Assembly: GCF_000316685.1 (NCBI RefSeq)
Contig: NC_019680.1
Location: forward strand, 3,109,407 to 3,173,406
Source: Synechococcus sp. PCC 6312
Lineage (GTDB): Bacteria > Cyanobacteriota > Cyanobacteriia > Thermosynechococcales > Thermosynechococcaceae
DNA: 64,000 bases
Direction: 5' to 3'
Shown: in pieces, positions 1-9,242 of the stretch
Position numbering within the stretch: position 1 is the stretch's first letter
Layout of the letters: each line of letters begins with the position of its first letter
The notes under the pieces: model-generated
What the model was told of the DNA's origin: nothing
What the model saw: the letters and a program-made list of their open reading frames with translations, nothing else
The model's database searches: none
Program-made: the position numbers and the translations under genes

Positions 1-204
1 ACCACGGTACTTGAGTCCAACCACAAGTTGTTGTTTGATTCCTTCCCCTTCGACTTTGAAGTCTTCTATAAAGCCTTCAGCCTTGAGGACTTGAGCAATG
101 TTACGGGTCATCCGAGTGGCGGGGATAGTTGTCGTTTGATGCCGGGCCAGGTTCGCGTTGCGGATCCGGGTAAGCATATCGCTGATGGTGTCGTTTACTG
201 CCAT
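1..204 (-). CDS. rpsH: 30S ribosomal protein uS8 (N-terminal part, cut by window edge)
   Basis: The first 68 codons of uS8, which binds the central domain of 16S rRNA. The ATG is at 204-202 and translation begins [17 protein letters not shown], the typical uS8 start; the frame stays open to base 1. It is the last member of the ribosomal operon seen here, 36 nt after rplE. The C-terminal half lies outside the window. Confidence 0.95.
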   Translation of the reverse strand, partial: MAVNDTISDMLTRIRNANLARHQTTTIPATRMTRNIAQVLKAEGFIEDFKVEGEGIKQQLVVGLKYRG

Positions 205-240
205 AGGTACTCCTAAAAGATTCTGACCTCCTGGGGGTGA

Positions 241-786
241 TTAATTCTCACGAAAGGGCATACCCAACGCCTTAAGTAAGGCTCTCCCTTCCTCATCAGT
301 TTTAGCGGTAGTGATGATCGAGATGTCCATCCCGCGAATCTGATCGATATCGTCATAATTAACTTCTGGGAAGATGAGTTGCTCCCGCAGTCCGAGAGTA
401 AAGTTACCGCGGCCGTCAAAGCTTTTGGGATTGATGCCTCGAAAGTCACGAATTCGAGGTAAAGCCAAGTTTATCAGCCGATCTAAAAAGGCGTACATCC
501 GATCAGCACGCAGTGTAACCATCACGCCAACCGGCATACCTTGACGAATCTTAAAGCCAGCAATTGCTTTTTTAGCCCGAGTTACAACCGGCTTTTGCCC
601 CGTAATTCTGGCAACTTCGGCTAGGGTTGCTTCTAGGGATTTGGCGTTTTGAGCGGCTTCCCCCAGGCCCCGGTTGACCGTTACTTTGACCACTTTGGGA
701 ACTTGATGAACATTGCTGTACTTAAATTGCTGCTGAAGTTGGGGGACAGCAGTTTCTTGATATAGGGTTTTCATGCGTGAACTCAT
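241..786 (-). CDS. rplE: 50S ribosomal protein uL5
   Basis: uL5 (181 aa, normal length) binds 5S rRNA and helps place it in the central protuberance. The segments [19 protein letters not shown] near the N-terminus and [20 protein letters not shown] near the C-terminus are characteristic. It follows rplX after a 58-nt gap, the largest gap within the operon seen here. The first ATG ([10 protein letters not shown]) is taken; MKTLYQ four codons later is an alternative. Confidence 0.97.
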   Translation of the reverse strand: MSSRMKTLYQETAVPQLQQQFKYSNVHQVPKVVKVTVNRGLGEAAQNAKSLEATLAEVARITGQKPVVTRAKKAIAGFKIRQGMPVGVMVTLRADRMYAFLDRLINLALPRIRDFRGINPKSFDGRGNFTLGLREQLIFPEVNYDDIDQIRGMDISIITTAKTDEEGRALLKALGMPFREN

Positions 787-844
787 AGCTGGCTCTCCTT
801 ATAGGCTCTGGGCTGGGTCAGAGACTTAGATTTCAATCAAAAGA

Positions 845-1189
845 CTAATCAATAATTTCCCCGGTTTTCTTTAGCATCCGTACCTTCTTGCCAGCTTCGG
901 TATAGGTATAACAAATCCGACTGGCCACGTTCTGCTTGTTGGAGTAGAGCATGACGTTAGAACTGTGGATGGGAAATTCTTTGTTGACAATCTGTCCTGC
1001 TTCACCTTCTTGTTGGGGTTTGACATGCTTGGTTTTAATGTTTACACCCTTGACAACGACTTGGCTTTTCTTAGGGAAAACTGCTAGCACTTCTCCGACC
1101 TTAGCCTTGTCGTCACCGGCAATGACTTGAACGGTATCCCCTTTTTTGACATGCATCCGATAACGGATCGGTGGTTTTGTCGTAGCCAT
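845..1189 (-). CDS. rplX: 50S ribosomal protein uL24
   Basis: uL24 (114 aa) is an early 50S assembly initiator near the exit tunnel. A KOW motif is visible at about residues 14-37 ([14 protein letters not shown]...GEV). The ATG directly follows the rplN stop with no intervening base, so translational coupling is likely. Confidence 0.97.
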   Translation of the reverse strand: MATTKPPIRYRMHVKKGDTVQVIAGDDKAKVGEVLAVFPKKSQVVVKGVNIKTKHVKPQQEGEAGQIVNKEFPIHSSNVMLYSNKQNVASRICYTYTEAGKKVRMLKKTGEIID

Positions 1190-1558
1190 TTAGAGTACCT
1201 CCGGAGCCAGAGAAACGATTTTAGTAAAGTTTTTATCCCGCAGTTCCCGAGCAACTGGGCCAAACACCCGAGTTCCCCGGGGGTTGCCTTCTGCATTGAT
1301 TAAGACAGCAGCATTATCATCAAAACGAATACTCATGCCACTGTCACGACGAATAGTTTTGCGGGTTCGGACAATGACGGCTCGGACGACATCAGATTTT
1401 TTGACGGCCATGTTAGGTGTGGCATCTTTAACCGTTGCGATAATTACATCCCCGACGCTGCCATAGCGACGGTTACCACCACCAAGAACACGGATACAGA
1501 GGAGTTTTTTCGCCCCGCTGTTGTCCGCCACGTTGAGATAGGTTTCCTGTTGAATCAT
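1190..1558 (-). CDS. rplN: 50S ribosomal protein uL14
   Basis: uL14 (122 aa), a core 50S protein at the subunit interface. It begins [18 protein letters not shown], the nearly invariant uL14 start, and carries the usual [12 protein letters not shown] segment. It abuts rplX and lies 9 nt after rpsQ. Confidence 0.98.
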   Translation of the reverse strand: MIQQETYLNVADNSGAKKLLCIRVLGGGNRRYGSVGDVIIATVKDATPNMAVKKSDVVRAVIVRTRKTIRRDSGMSIRFDDNAAVLINAEGNPRGTRVFGPVARELRDKNFTKIVSLAPEVL

Positions 1559-1567
1559 GACTGTCTC

Positions 1568-1819
1568 CTAAGCCGATATTGTCGCTGTCAGGATCTCGAT
1601 CACCGTCCACCGCTTAGTACGGCTTAAGGGACGAGTTTCTTGAATACGGACTCGATCACCCACTTTGCAGCGGTTTTCTTCGTCGTGGGCTTTATAGCGG
1701 TTGGTTTTGACCACGATTTTGCCGTACTTGGGGTGAGAGGAGCGATTTTCCACCGCTACCACAACAGTTTTTTCCATTTTGTCGCTGACAACAACGCCAA
1801 CCCGTTCTTTAACTGCCAT
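1568..1819 (-). CDS. rpsQ: 30S ribosomal protein uS17
   Basis: uS17 (83 aa), a primary 16S rRNA-binding protein. The OB-fold start [18 protein letters not shown] and the segment [18 protein letters not shown] are diagnostic. It starts 2 nt after the rpmC stop. Confidence 0.98.
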   Translation of the reverse strand: MAVKERVGVVVSDKMEKTVVVAVENRSSHPKYGKIVVKTNRYKAHDEENRCKVGDRVRIQETRPLSRTKRWTVIEILTATISA

Positions 1820-1821
1820 GA

Positions 1822-2049
1822 TTAACCTTCTCCTGTGCTGGAATGAGTGATACCCAGTTGCCGCTGACGTTCGAGGGTCATGAGTTGGGCCAGAGTATGA
1901 CGCAAGTGTTTATACTGGTGGGGCTTGACTTCCCGACGGGTGGCCTGGGCAAACCGCAGATCAAAGAGTTGCTTTTTTATTTCTGCAATTTTTTCATCTA
2001 GGGATTGGTCACTTAAATCCACAAATTCTGACATTTTAGTTAGTGCCAT
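1822..2049 (-). CDS. rpmC: 50S ribosomal protein uL29
   Basis: uL29 (75 aa) sits near the polypeptide exit tunnel. It is a two-helix protein with the typical [20 protein letters not shown] segment. Genes on both sides are 2-3 nt away, so expression is tightly coupled. Confidence 0.96.
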   Translation of the reverse strand: MALTKMSEFVDLSDQSLDEKIAEIKKQLFDLRFAQATRREVKPHQYKHLRHTLAQLMTLERQRQLGITHSSTGEG

Positions 2050-2052
2050 CTC

Positions 2053-2472
2053 TTAAGCCTCCACCTCTGGGCGAACAATAAAGCGGGTTTTAATCGGCAT
2101 TTTGAAGGCTGCTAGGCGCATAGCTTCTCGAGCCGTTGCTTCCGGAACCCCATCAATTTCGTACATGATCCGGCCGGGTTTAACCACCGCTACCCAGAAC
2201 TCAGGAGAGCCTTTACCGGAACCCATCCGAGTTTCTGCAGCTCTCATTGTGACTGGCTTATCGGGGAAAACGCGAATCCAAATTTTGCCCCCCCGGCGGA
2301 TGTAGCGCGTCATAGCGCGCCGTCCAGCTTCGATTTGGCGAGAGGTAATCCAGGCCGGCTCGAGGGCTTGCAAGGCAAATTTACCGAAGCTGATATCACT
2401 GCCCCGAGTTGCCAGGCCTGCCATCCGACCCCGTTGTTGCTTGCGAAATTTAGTACGCTTAGGACTTAACAT
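2053..2472 (-). CDS. rplP: 50S ribosomal protein uL16
   Basis: uL16 (139 aa), late-assembling protein near the A-site tRNA. It begins [17 protein letters not shown] and contains [14 protein letters not shown] and [15 protein letters not shown], all standard. It follows rpsC after 39 nt. Confidence 0.98.
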   Translation of the reverse strand: MLSPKRTKFRKQQRGRMAGLATRGSDISFGKFALQALEPAWITSRQIEAGRRAMTRYIRRGGKIWIRVFPDKPVTMRAAETRMGSGKGSPEFWVAVVKPGRIMYEIDGVPEATAREAMRLAAFKMPIKTRFIVRPEVEA

Positions 2473-2511
2473 GATTCCAATCCTTGACGGTTAAATATTC
2501 TGGAGGAGACC

Positions 2512-3246
2512 TTAAGATTCATTACGGGAAGAACGATCTTCAAAGTTACGTCGTTGCCGTGGGGGACGTTGACGGGGTTGTTCCCGTCCGAAATCGGGGT
2601 CGGGCTGCTGGCCAGGGAGGACTTCACCTTTGAATATCCAAACTTTTACCCCGAGGATTCCGTAAATCGTCTTGGCCGTCCGATAGGCGTAGTCAATATC
2701 GGCCCGTAGGGTGTGCAAAGGAACGCGCCCCTCCCGAGTCCATTCCGTCCGAGCAATTTCTGCCCCGTTCAGGCGACCCGCAACTTGGATTTTGATCCCC
2801 TCCACACCTGCACGCTGGGCCCGTTGAATCGCTTGCCGAACCGCCCGCCGAAACGCCACACGCCGTTCCAACTGCTGGGTAATATACTCAGCTAGTAAGC
2901 CCGCTTCGGCATCAACCCGAGTGACCTCTACCACATTGACCTTGACGCTGCGGCCTGGGGGTAAGAGTTTTTTTAGGCTCAAACGCAGATTTTCAATTCC
3001 AGCCCCACCCTTACCAACAACTACACCAGGCCGGGCGGTACGGACCTGCAACTCTACTTGATCTGCTTTGCGTTCGATTCGCACATCGGCAATACTCGCA
3101 CCCGCTAAGGTTTTTTCAATGTACTGGCGAATACGGTGATCCTCTTGGAGAAGTTCGGGATAGCGACTCGCATCCGCATACCAACGAGAGCGGTGATCCT
3201 GAGTAATGCCGAGGCGAAAGCCAATAGGGTTGATTTTTTGTCCCAC
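2512..3246 (-). CDS. rpsC: 30S ribosomal protein uS3
   Basis: uS3 (244 aa) lines the mRNA entry channel. The start [14 protein letters not shown] is standard. A type-2 KH domain carries the GKGG loop at residues 78-81. The C-terminus ends in a low-complexity Arg/Pro/Gln tail of about 30 residues, typical of cyanobacterial uS3. It follows rplV after 31 nt. Confidence 0.98.
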   Translation of the reverse strand: MGQKINPIGFRLGITQDHRSRWYADASRYPELLQEDHRIRQYIEKTLAGASIADVRIERKADQVELQVRTARPGVVVGKGGAGIENLRLSLKKLLPPGRSVKVNVVEVTRVDAEAGLLAEYITQQLERRVAFRRAVRQAIQRAQRAGVEGIKIQVAGRLNGAEIARTEWTREGRVPLHTLRADIDYAYRTAKTIYGILGVKVWIFKGEVLPGQQPDPDFGREQPRQRPPRQRRNFEDRSSRNES

Positions 3247-3277
3247 GATTTATTACCTACTCAATACCTAAGATGAA

Positions 3278-3646
3278 TTACTCTTCAGACTTTGCTTCGG
3301 CCACAGAAATGGTGATGTGGCAAGTTGGTTTACGGATTTGATAAGCCCGCCCCTGCGCCCGTGGCCTGAACCGTTTCAAGCTAGGACCTTGATCGGCGAA
3401 AGCTTCGTAAACAATCAAGTCAGCCGGATTGATCCCCTGATTATGCTCAGAGTTGGCCGCCGCCGAGCGTAAAACCTTAGTGATCGGATCACAGGCCCGG
3501 TACGGCATAAACCGCAAGATAATCAGGGCTTCCCGATAGGAGCGACCCCGCAATTGGTCTAAGACCCGCCGGACTTTATGGGGAGACATCCGCACATACC
3601 GGGCTGTCGCCTTGCTGCCAATTCTAGTGATGGTTGGTGTTGCCAT
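3278..3646 (-). CDS. rplV: 50S ribosomal protein uL22
   Basis: uL22 (122 aa); its beta-hairpin lines the exit tunnel. Diagnostic segments are [18 protein letters not shown] and, near the C-terminus, [15 protein letters not shown] in the tunnel loop. It lies 44 nt after rpsS. Confidence 0.98.
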   Translation of the reverse strand: MATPTITRIGSKATARYVRMSPHKVRRVLDQLRGRSYREALIILRFMPYRACDPITKVLRSAAANSEHNQGINPADLIVYEAFADQGPSLKRFRPRAQGRAYQIRKPTCHITISVAEAKSEE

Positions 3647-3690
3647 AGTAGTTATCTCTGGGACTCAATTCCTTGCAAATCTGGAGGGCA

Positions 3691-3969
3691 TTAGTAACGG
3701 GCTTTTTTATCGCCTTTGACATGGCTGCGGAAGGTGCGGGTTGGGGCAAATTCACCCAATTTATGACCGACCATTTGCTCGGTGACAAAAACGGGAACAT
3801 GTTGACGGCCGTTATGAACCGCAATTGTGTGACCAATCATCTCCGGCAAAATCGTGGAGGCCCGTGACCAGGTTTTAATCACTTGCTTATCATTGCGAGC
3901 ATTGAGAGCCTCGACTTTCCGCAAGAGATGGTCGGCAACAAATGGCCCTTTTTTGAGTGAACGTCCCAT
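3691..3969 (-). CDS. rpsS: 30S ribosomal protein uS19
   Basis: uS19 (92 aa) in the 30S head contacts uS13. [16 protein letters not shown] and the [20 protein letters not shown] segment are characteristic. It lies 45 nt after rplB. Confidence 0.98.
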   Translation of the reverse strand: MGRSLKKGPFVADHLLRKVEALNARNDKQVIKTWSRASTILPEMIGHTIAVHNGRQHVPVFVTEQMVGHKLGEFAPTRTFRSHVKGDKKARY

Positions 3970-4014
3970 AATCTTTACTCCCTAAGCATTTCCCTGTGTC
4001 ATCGTTACCATCCG

Positions 4015-4878
4015 TTAGGATTGCCGCCCACCGCGACCCCGTTTCGAGGACTTCCGCCGCCGCCGGACAATTAAAGCATTGCTGAGTTTTTTCTTTTTGC
4101 GGGTCTTATAACCGAGAGTGGGTTTACCCCAAGGAGTGACGGGGCCACTGCGACCAATGGGGGCACGCCCTTCACCACCACCATGGGGGTGATCCACCGG
4201 ATTCATTACTGAACCGCGAACCTTGGGACGACGGCCTTTCCAACGATTCCGGCCCGCTTTCCCCATGCTGAGGTTGCTGTGATCGACATTCCCAACCTGA
4301 CCAATGGTGGCAAAGCATTCTTTCCGGAATAGGCGCACTTCCCCTGAGGGCAACTTCAGCGTCACCATATCCCCTTCCTTCGCAACCACTTGGGCCATGG
4401 CCCCGGCCGCCCGTACCATCTGCGCCCCCCGGCCTGGGGTGATTTCCACGTTATGGACAGAAGTTCCCAAAGGAATTTTGCCTAAGGGCATGGCGTTACC
4501 AATCTCGATGGGGGCTTCAGCACTGGCAATAATTTTGGTGCCAGGGGTCAAGTTGCGAGGATGGAGGATGTAACGTTTTTCTCCATCTTCATAGTTAATT
4601 AAGGCAATCCGGGCATTCCGGTTGGGGTCATATTCCACTGTCGCCACCTTGCCGGGGACGTCCACTTTATTCCGGCGAAAGTCCACATCCCGATAGCGAC
4701 GTTTGTGGCCACCACCCCGCCGCCGGCTGGTAATAACCCCCCGGTTATTGCGCCCTTTTTTGCGATGTTTGCTACCCGTTAGAGACTTCTCCGGCGAGTC
4801 TGTCGTAATTTCAGCAAAATCAGAGACAGACTTTTGGCGAGTACTGGGAGTATAGGGTCGGTAAGCTCGAATGCCCAT
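4015..4878 (-). CDS. rplB: 50S ribosomal protein uL2
   Basis: uL2 (287 aa), needed for subunit association and the peptidyl transferase centre. It begins [15 protein letters not shown]. The conserved loop [19 protein letters not shown] carries the functionally important His, and the tail is basic (KSSKRGRGG). It lies 14 nt after rplW. Confidence 0.98.
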   Translation of the reverse strand: MGIRAYRPYTPSTRQKSVSDFAEITTDSPEKSLTGSKHRKKGRNNRGVITSRRRGGGHKRRYRDVDFRRNKVDVPGKVATVEYDPNRNARIALINYEDGEKRYILHPRNLTPGTKIIASAEAPIEIGNAMPLGKIPLGTSVHNVEITPGRGAQMVRAAGAMAQVVAKEGDMVTLKLPSGEVRLFRKECFATIGQVGNVDHSNLSMGKAGRNRWKGRRPKVRGSVMNPVDHPHGGGEGRAPIGRSGPVTPWGKPTLGYKTRKKKKLSNALIVRRRRKSSKRGRGGRQS

Positions 4879-4892
4879 GAATTGTTACGCTC

Positions 4893-5201
4893 CTAAACGT
4901 CGGGGAAGAGGGTAATGGTGTCGCCAGCGGCTAAGGTAACAATGGCGCGCTTGTACTGAGGCCGAAAGCCAGCAAATTTACCCACACGCCGTGCTTTCTT
5001 GGGAGGGTTATAGGTATTAACCGCTGTTACCTTGACTGAAAAAAGCTCTTCAATGGCATCTTTGATTTGAATTTTGTTGGCCCGTGGATCTACATCAAAG
5101 GTGTATTGATTGTTTTCGAGGGCAATGGTGGCCTTTTCCGTGACAATTGGGCGGCGAACCAGATCTGCTAATGAGCGAGGGTTGTTAATTCTACTCACCA
5201 T
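4893..5201 (-). CDS. rplW: 50S ribosomal protein uL23
   Basis: uL23 (102 aa) forms the exit-tunnel docking site for trigger factor and SRP. The ATG at 5201-5199 gives [18 protein letters not shown], which matches the family length. The open frame extends 30 codons further upstream, but that stretch lies inside rplD and has no family similarity. The start overlaps the end of rplD by 11 nt (ATGGTGAGTAG), implying coupled translation. Confidence 0.95.
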   Translation of the reverse strand: MVSRINNPRSLADLVRRPIVTEKATIALENNQYTFDVDPRANKIQIKDAIEELFSVKVTAVNTYNPPKKARRVGKFAGFRPQYKRAIVTLAAGDTITLFPDV

Positions 5202-5823
5202 AAACCTCCTGAATTTTGGCGATGGCTTCACTGGTGGCCACAATACTGTCGGCATGGAGCAGATCAAAAACATTAAGTTGATCCGCAGCAATCAGTTTCA
5301 AACGGGGGACATTGCGGGCAGAAAGATAAATGTTTTCCTGCCGCTCCGCAGTAATGAGGAGAACCTTGCTCCCGGTCTCAACACCCCATCGTGTAAGGGC
5401 ATTGATCAGTTCTTTGGTCTTGGGGCGAGGCAGTTGTTCGGCAAAATCTTGGACGACAATTAAAGCCTCACTGCGACTCATTAAGGCCGTGCGTAGGGCC
5501 AACCGCCGCTCTTTCCGATTCATTTTTTGGGAGTAGTCCCGCGGTTTTGGACCAAAAATGACACCACCCCCGCGCCAGAGGGGAGAACGATTTGAGCCTG
5601 CCCTGGCCCGACCTGTCCCTTTTTGCTTCCAGGGCTTGCGACCACCCCCACTAACCTCGGCCCTGGTTTTGGTCGAGACAGTTCCTTGGCGGGCATTGGC
5701 TAGCTGCCGTACGACTGCTCGATGGAGAATGTGGCTTGCGGTGGTTTCTTTGGCTACGGCTAGTTCCAGTTCTGCCGCTCCCGCTGAAGTACCTTGCCAG
5801 TCTTTAACAACACATGAAACCAT
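5191..5823 (-). CDS. rplD: 50S ribosomal protein uL4
   Basis: uL4 (210 aa) with a long loop reaching the exit tunnel; in enterobacteria it also autoregulates the S10 operon, which is not shown here. The loop segment [20 protein letters not shown] is diagnostic. It starts 12 nt after rplC and overlaps rplW by 11 nt. Confidence 0.97.
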   Translation of the reverse strand: MVSCVVKDWQGTSAGAAELELAVAKETTASHILHRAVVRQLANARQGTVSTKTRAEVSGGGRKPWKQKGTGRARAGSNRSPLWRGGGVIFGPKPRDYSQKMNRKERRLALRTALMSRSEALIVVQDFAEQLPRPKTKELINALTRWGVETGSKVLLITAERQENIYLSARNVPRLKLIAADQLNVFDLLHADSIVATSEAIAKIQEVYGE

Positions 5824-5835
5824 TATTCTGCCTGC

Positions 5836-6474
5836 CTATTTCTGTCCAACGATAGTAGCGGGAAGGATGTTAACTAAAGCTCCAGGTTTGCCAGGTAAGG
5901 CCCCTTTGATTAACAAGAGATTACGTTCAGCATCAACTCGAACAATTTGGAGTTTGCGAACGGTAACTCGGCAGTTCCCCAGTTGCCCTGCCATCCGCTT
6001 GCCGGGATAGACGCGACCGGGGGTTGTACCGGCCCCAGTTGAACCCGGAAGGCGGTGGTTTTTAGAACCATGTGCCATTGGCCCCCGTTTGAAGTTGTGA
6101 CGTTTTTGATAACCCGCAAAACCACGTCCGATGCTTGTACCAACCACATCCACCAATTTTCCAGCTTCAAAAATATCCACGGTGATGGGTTGCCCCAGTT
6201 GATAAGAGCTAACATCCTCGAGACGATACTCTTGGAGATGGCGGAGGGGATTCGACTCACTTTTGGACAAATGCCCCATTTCTGGTTTACTGAGGGCTTT
6301 TTCCTTGGTTTCGCCATAGCCCAATTGAATCGCGGTGTAACCATCGGTGGCTTTAGTTTTAATTTGGGTAACAGGGCAGGGGCCAGCTTGGACAACCGTG
6401 ATTGGCACGGCTTTGCCGCTGTCATCAAATATTTGGGTCATCCCCAGTTTTGTCCCTAAAATGCCAATGGCCAC
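5836..6474 (-). CDS. rplC: 50S ribosomal protein uL3 (first gene of the operon)
   Basis: uL3 (212 aa), an early 50S assembly protein. It begins [20 protein letters not shown] and has the typical [20 protein letters not shown] segment. A purine-rich AGGTAAGGA stretch precedes the ATG. rpsJ is absent upstream, as is usual in cyanobacteria where it sits with the str genes. The operon promoter must lie in the gene-free stretch at 6475-7000. Confidence 0.98.
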   Translation of the reverse strand: MAIGILGTKLGMTQIFDDSGKAVPITVVQAGPCPVTQIKTKATDGYTAIQLGYGETKEKALSKPEMGHLSKSESNPLRHLQEYRLEDVSSYQLGQPITVDIFEAGKLVDVVGTSIGRGFAGYQKRHNFKRGPMAHGSKNHRLPGSTGAGTTPGRVYPGKRMAGQLGNCRVTVRKLQIVRVDAERNLLLIKGALPGKPGALVNILPATIVGQK

Positions 6475-7009
6475 TGTCCTTACCTCGTTCTATCAGCTAC
6501 CGTTTACCCGACTCATGACCACAGGTGCAATTTTTAGACAGGAATAGGCATTTCCAAGGAATTTGAACCTGGAAGCGTCTAAGGAGTCTGTTTTGCGGAG
6601 CCAACTTGGTAGGGTGGCGGTTAACCAGGCCCTAGAGACCAAAGTTATGTGATCAAGCTATTTCCAAACACGGGAGGCGAAAACCATCAAAATAGTAGAG
6701 ACTAACCGTGCTTGAAGAGAGGGGCAGCCTAGACTTGAACCATAAAATTAAGACTAAGTTATGACTCAGTATCTAATTTCGGCCGCAATCATTAACTATA
6801 AATGATCCAGGCCTGGATTGTCTAGATATTTCAGATCAATTTTTCCCAGGATTGGGTGACTGAGTCTGAACCTCCCCAAAATGTCCGCACTACTGGGTTC
6901 TGTCTGGAGGACAAGGGGCAGTAGTTTTCAGTCTGGGAAAATGGATTCTCTAAAGAAATATAAGCCTATCCCCAGGGCAAGGTTACTTTTTCTCTTGGCC
7001 AGACCAGGG
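6475..7009. other. Gene-free stretch upstream of the ribosomal operon
   Basis: I see no convincing coding frame here. The rplC-proximal part (6475-6850) should contain the operon's promoter and leader on the minus strand; I could not pick a -35/-10 pair with adequate spacing. One copy of the CCAGGCCTGG palindrome lies at 6807-6816. The right end runs into the helicase relic. The frame open from 6881 has no recognisable content before about 7010. Confidence 0.5.
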
Positions 7010-7257
7010 GATAACCAGGATGATGACGAATTACGACGGAAAAAACTATTTGAAGCGGCCCGCTTCACCTTGCGTTCACCATTATCCCAGGGAACCTTGG
7101 TGGCCGATGAAGTTGCCTTAGAAAAACAATCGAGGTGGGCCTGGTCTTGTGTCAAGATTGGGCGAAACGGCGGCGAAACTGACTGGTGATTTGCCCGGAC
7201 TCTCTGCGGAAACGATGGGAAATTGAACTAAGGGACAAATTTAGTCGGAGACATCCT
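7010..7257 (+). pseudogene. Fragment of SNF2-type DEAD/DEAH helicase (decayed)
   Basis: A short, broken remnant of the N-terminal ATPase region of a large SNF2-like helicase. From 7010 one frame reads DNQDDDELRRKKLFEAARFT, continues through SPLSQGTLVADEV and then ALEK. A frame change near 7126 leads into TIEVGLVLCQDWAKRRRN, a TGA at 7180-7182, then LVICPDSLRKRWEIELRDKF. Together these follow the family's order: a helix before motif I, VADEVGLGKTIE (motif I/Walker A), then the motif Ia region P.SL..QW..EL..KF. The Walker A lysine survives but its glycines are lost. The remaining ~700 or more residues are absent. Similar helicases occur in defence loci, including DISARM-like ones; the exact family is not decidable. 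Confidence 0.7.
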
Positions 7258-7330
7258 AAAATCGTATTTTTTATAAGTTGTTTGGTTCCTTCTAAAATCA
7301 CATCTCGCAAGAGAGTAAGTCCAATCTCTT

Positions 7331-8536
7331 TTACTTCCCAGGCCTGGCAAAGAGTTTTTTCTGCCGTGGTAACCGTGACAATAAATTAGCTGGGACTTGA
7401 AACGTATTCCCAACCACTGAATCAGGATTACTAGCAATCCAACCCGTCAGTTCAATACTTTCGTACTCCCCAGCATCAAAGACTAGCAGCACATCCATCG
7501 GTTTATGACTTGGATTACGGAGCGCATGGCCATAGCCTTTGGGAATGTAACCCACATCTCCGGTTTTGAGCGTGCTGATACTGGCTTTACCCTCAGAGGC
7601 AAAAACAGTCAGTTCCATTTCTCCATCTAGAATGTATTGCCATTCATCGGCGTTAGGATGCCAGTGGGGTTGGCGAATAGCTCCCGGTTCTAAATGAATA
7701 ATTCCCCCAGCCATATTGAAACTAGCTGGAAACTCCTTATTACTGGCCAGCAAAATTGTATTTTGATCTTCAACTGCAAAGAAGGGTTGGGCCGCTAAGT
7801 CGTGAACGTGAGTGACTTCCAAACGGGGGATGTTGGGATTGCGGGGTTGGGTAGTCGCAAGGGGGCCTGGGGCTGGCGGACGACGAGAGATATAGACTTG
7901 TTTATTCGGTAAGCCTTGAACTTGGGTCGCCGTTAAACCGAGCGCGTCTTGTACCCAGGAAATGGGCATATGGGAGACCCAATCCGTAATGCTGAACGTA
8001 GCCCCTTCTGAAAATGTGCCGTCATTAAAGACCAGAATGAATTTGGCAGTCCCAGGCCCCAGGCCCTCAATGCTATGCCCCCACCCTCGCGGAAAGTACC
8101 ATAACCCTCCTTGATCTACATCCGCAATTTGGACATTACCATCGGGACTCGTCAAGGTAATCCGAGTCCGGCCAGAGATAACATAGGCCCATTCGGCCGC
8201 ATTAGCATGCCAGTGAAGTTCCCGAATTGCGCCTGGTTCCAGAGTCATGTAAACCCCCGCCATGCCCTTGCTCACCGGAAAGTTATAGGTCCCGACCTGC
8301 TTGGTGGTACCGCCGTCATAGAGGGTGAGGGGGGTTTGATGAAATGGGTAACTGAAGGCGGGTAAATCTTTGCCCCAGACCACCCCTGAGAGGGAGTGCC
8401 ATTGACTCGATTGAGAGAGGGCCGGCAAGAGCCAACAAGAGCTTCCAATAAGAAGTAAGACTAGGCAGATTAAGAACAGGCGAAATTTACTGAAAAGTTG
8501 GGAATATGGCTTAAATAACCGGGATAGGGATGCCAT
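7331..8536 (-). CDS. Oxalate-decarboxylase-like bicupin, membrane-anchored or exported
   Basis: A 401-aa two-cupin protein. Residues about 18-41 are a strongly hydrophobic segment (signal peptide or anchor), so it acts outside the cytoplasm. Cupin 1 has Mn ligands H108, H110, E115 and H154 (HWHANAAEW, GWGHS). Cupin 2 has H291, H293, E298 and H337 (HWHPNADEW, GYGHA). In Bacillus OxdC the catalytic lid is SENST; here the equivalent after DGTF is SEGAT (176-180), which keeps the glutamate. Full metal sites plus the lid Glu favour oxalate decarboxylase activity (oxalate to formate and CO2), but the altered lid leaves oxalate oxidase or another activity possible. No neighbour clarifies the role. 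Confidence 0.85.
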   Translation of the reverse strand: MASLSRLFKPYSQLFSKFRLFLICLVLLLIGSSCWLLPALSQSSQWHSLSGVVWGKDLPAFSYPFHQTPLTLYDGGTTKQVGTYNFPVSKGMAGVYMTLEPGAIRELHWHANAAEWAYVISGRTRITLTSPDGNVQIADVDQGGLWYFPRGWGHSIEGLGPGTAKFILVFNDGTFSEGATFSITDWVSHMPISWVQDALGLTATQVQGLPNKQVYISRRPPAPGPLATTQPRNPNIPRLEVTHVHDLAAQPFFAVEDQNTILLASNKEFPASFNMAGGIIHLEPGAIRQPHWHPNADEWQYILDGEMELTVFASEGKASISTLKTGDVGYIPKGYGHALRNPSHKPMDVLLVFDAGEYESIELTGWIASNPDSVVGNTFQVPANLLSRLPRQKKLFARPGK

Positions 8537-8817
8537 GGATGTTCGGGAAGCTCATTATTTTATAACGGCTTTTAATCCTAGCATTAACCTTTGAGACCCA
8601 TGCAAGTTGTAATACTTCTTTTTATTCTTATCTTCAACTCAAAAGACCTTAAACCACTTGTTAAAAGAAGCAACAAATTCTAGTCCTTGCTTATTCATAA
8701 AATTATTTGAGGGGACAACTCCAGGCCAGTGCAATCATTGACGCAGCAAGCTATATCCCCGAGTTGTCAAAATTGTCCCGGCGCATTCGGATATGCCATA
8801 TAATCAAATGCCTATAA

Positions 8818-9122
8818 ATGCAAGGTGTCGCGGCTAGCCCGATTACGGCACTTAACCAAGTTGCTGAATACTATAAGGTCTTATCTGAACTCAGTCGCCT
8901 AGTACTCTGTATATTGAAATCTGGGCCAATGAATGTTAGTGAAATTATGACCGCCCCAGGCCGGGATTATTCAGCGTCAAACCTCAAGGGGTAAATGTCT
9001 ATTATTCGGTGGTAGATCCGCTGATCTTTGATCTCTGTGCATTAGTCTGCTAACACCTCACCCATGGCGTGGCAGAGCAATCTGAGCGGTTAGAAGCATT
9101 AGACTTACTTCGACAAAGTTAA
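8818..9122 (+). pseudogene. ArsR/SmtB-family regulator, frameshifted with internal deletion
   Basis: From the ATG at 8818 the frame reads MQGVAASPITALNQVAEYYK, VLSELSRLVLCILKSGPMNV and SEIM, the N-terminal helices of an ArsR-type repressor, and stops at 8992-8994. The expected recognition-helix region (Q.NVSKHL type) is missing. After the gap GIIQRQ appears, then in a shifted frame PQGVNVYYSVVDPLIFDLCA and LVC. A further shift gives LTHGVAEQSERLEALDLLRQ before the TAA at 9120-9122. At least two frameshifts and a deletion of the DNA-reading helix make it non-functional. Confidence 0.75.
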
Positions 9123-9242
9123 AGAGTTGGGGTTTGGTGTCAAGCTCAAAATGATTGAGTCGGTAGAAGTTAATACAACTTGGTTTGAGAGAATTTAATC
9201 CAATAGGGCCTAACTTGTTCATACCCAAGCGTTGAATCCGAA

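Noticed and set aside
4304-4573. An 89-codon plus-strand frame opposite rplB
   Set aside because: Antisense shadow of a highly conserved ribosomal gene; no family pattern and no ribosome-binding site.
6928-7155. A 75-codon minus-strand frame opposite the helicase relic
   Set aside because: The plus-strand helicase similarity explains the base composition; the minus frame has no recognisable motif.
7010-7257. Calling the helicase relic part of a DISARM system
   Set aside because: Only the motif I to Ia region survives and no other DISARM gene is present, so the system cannot be named.
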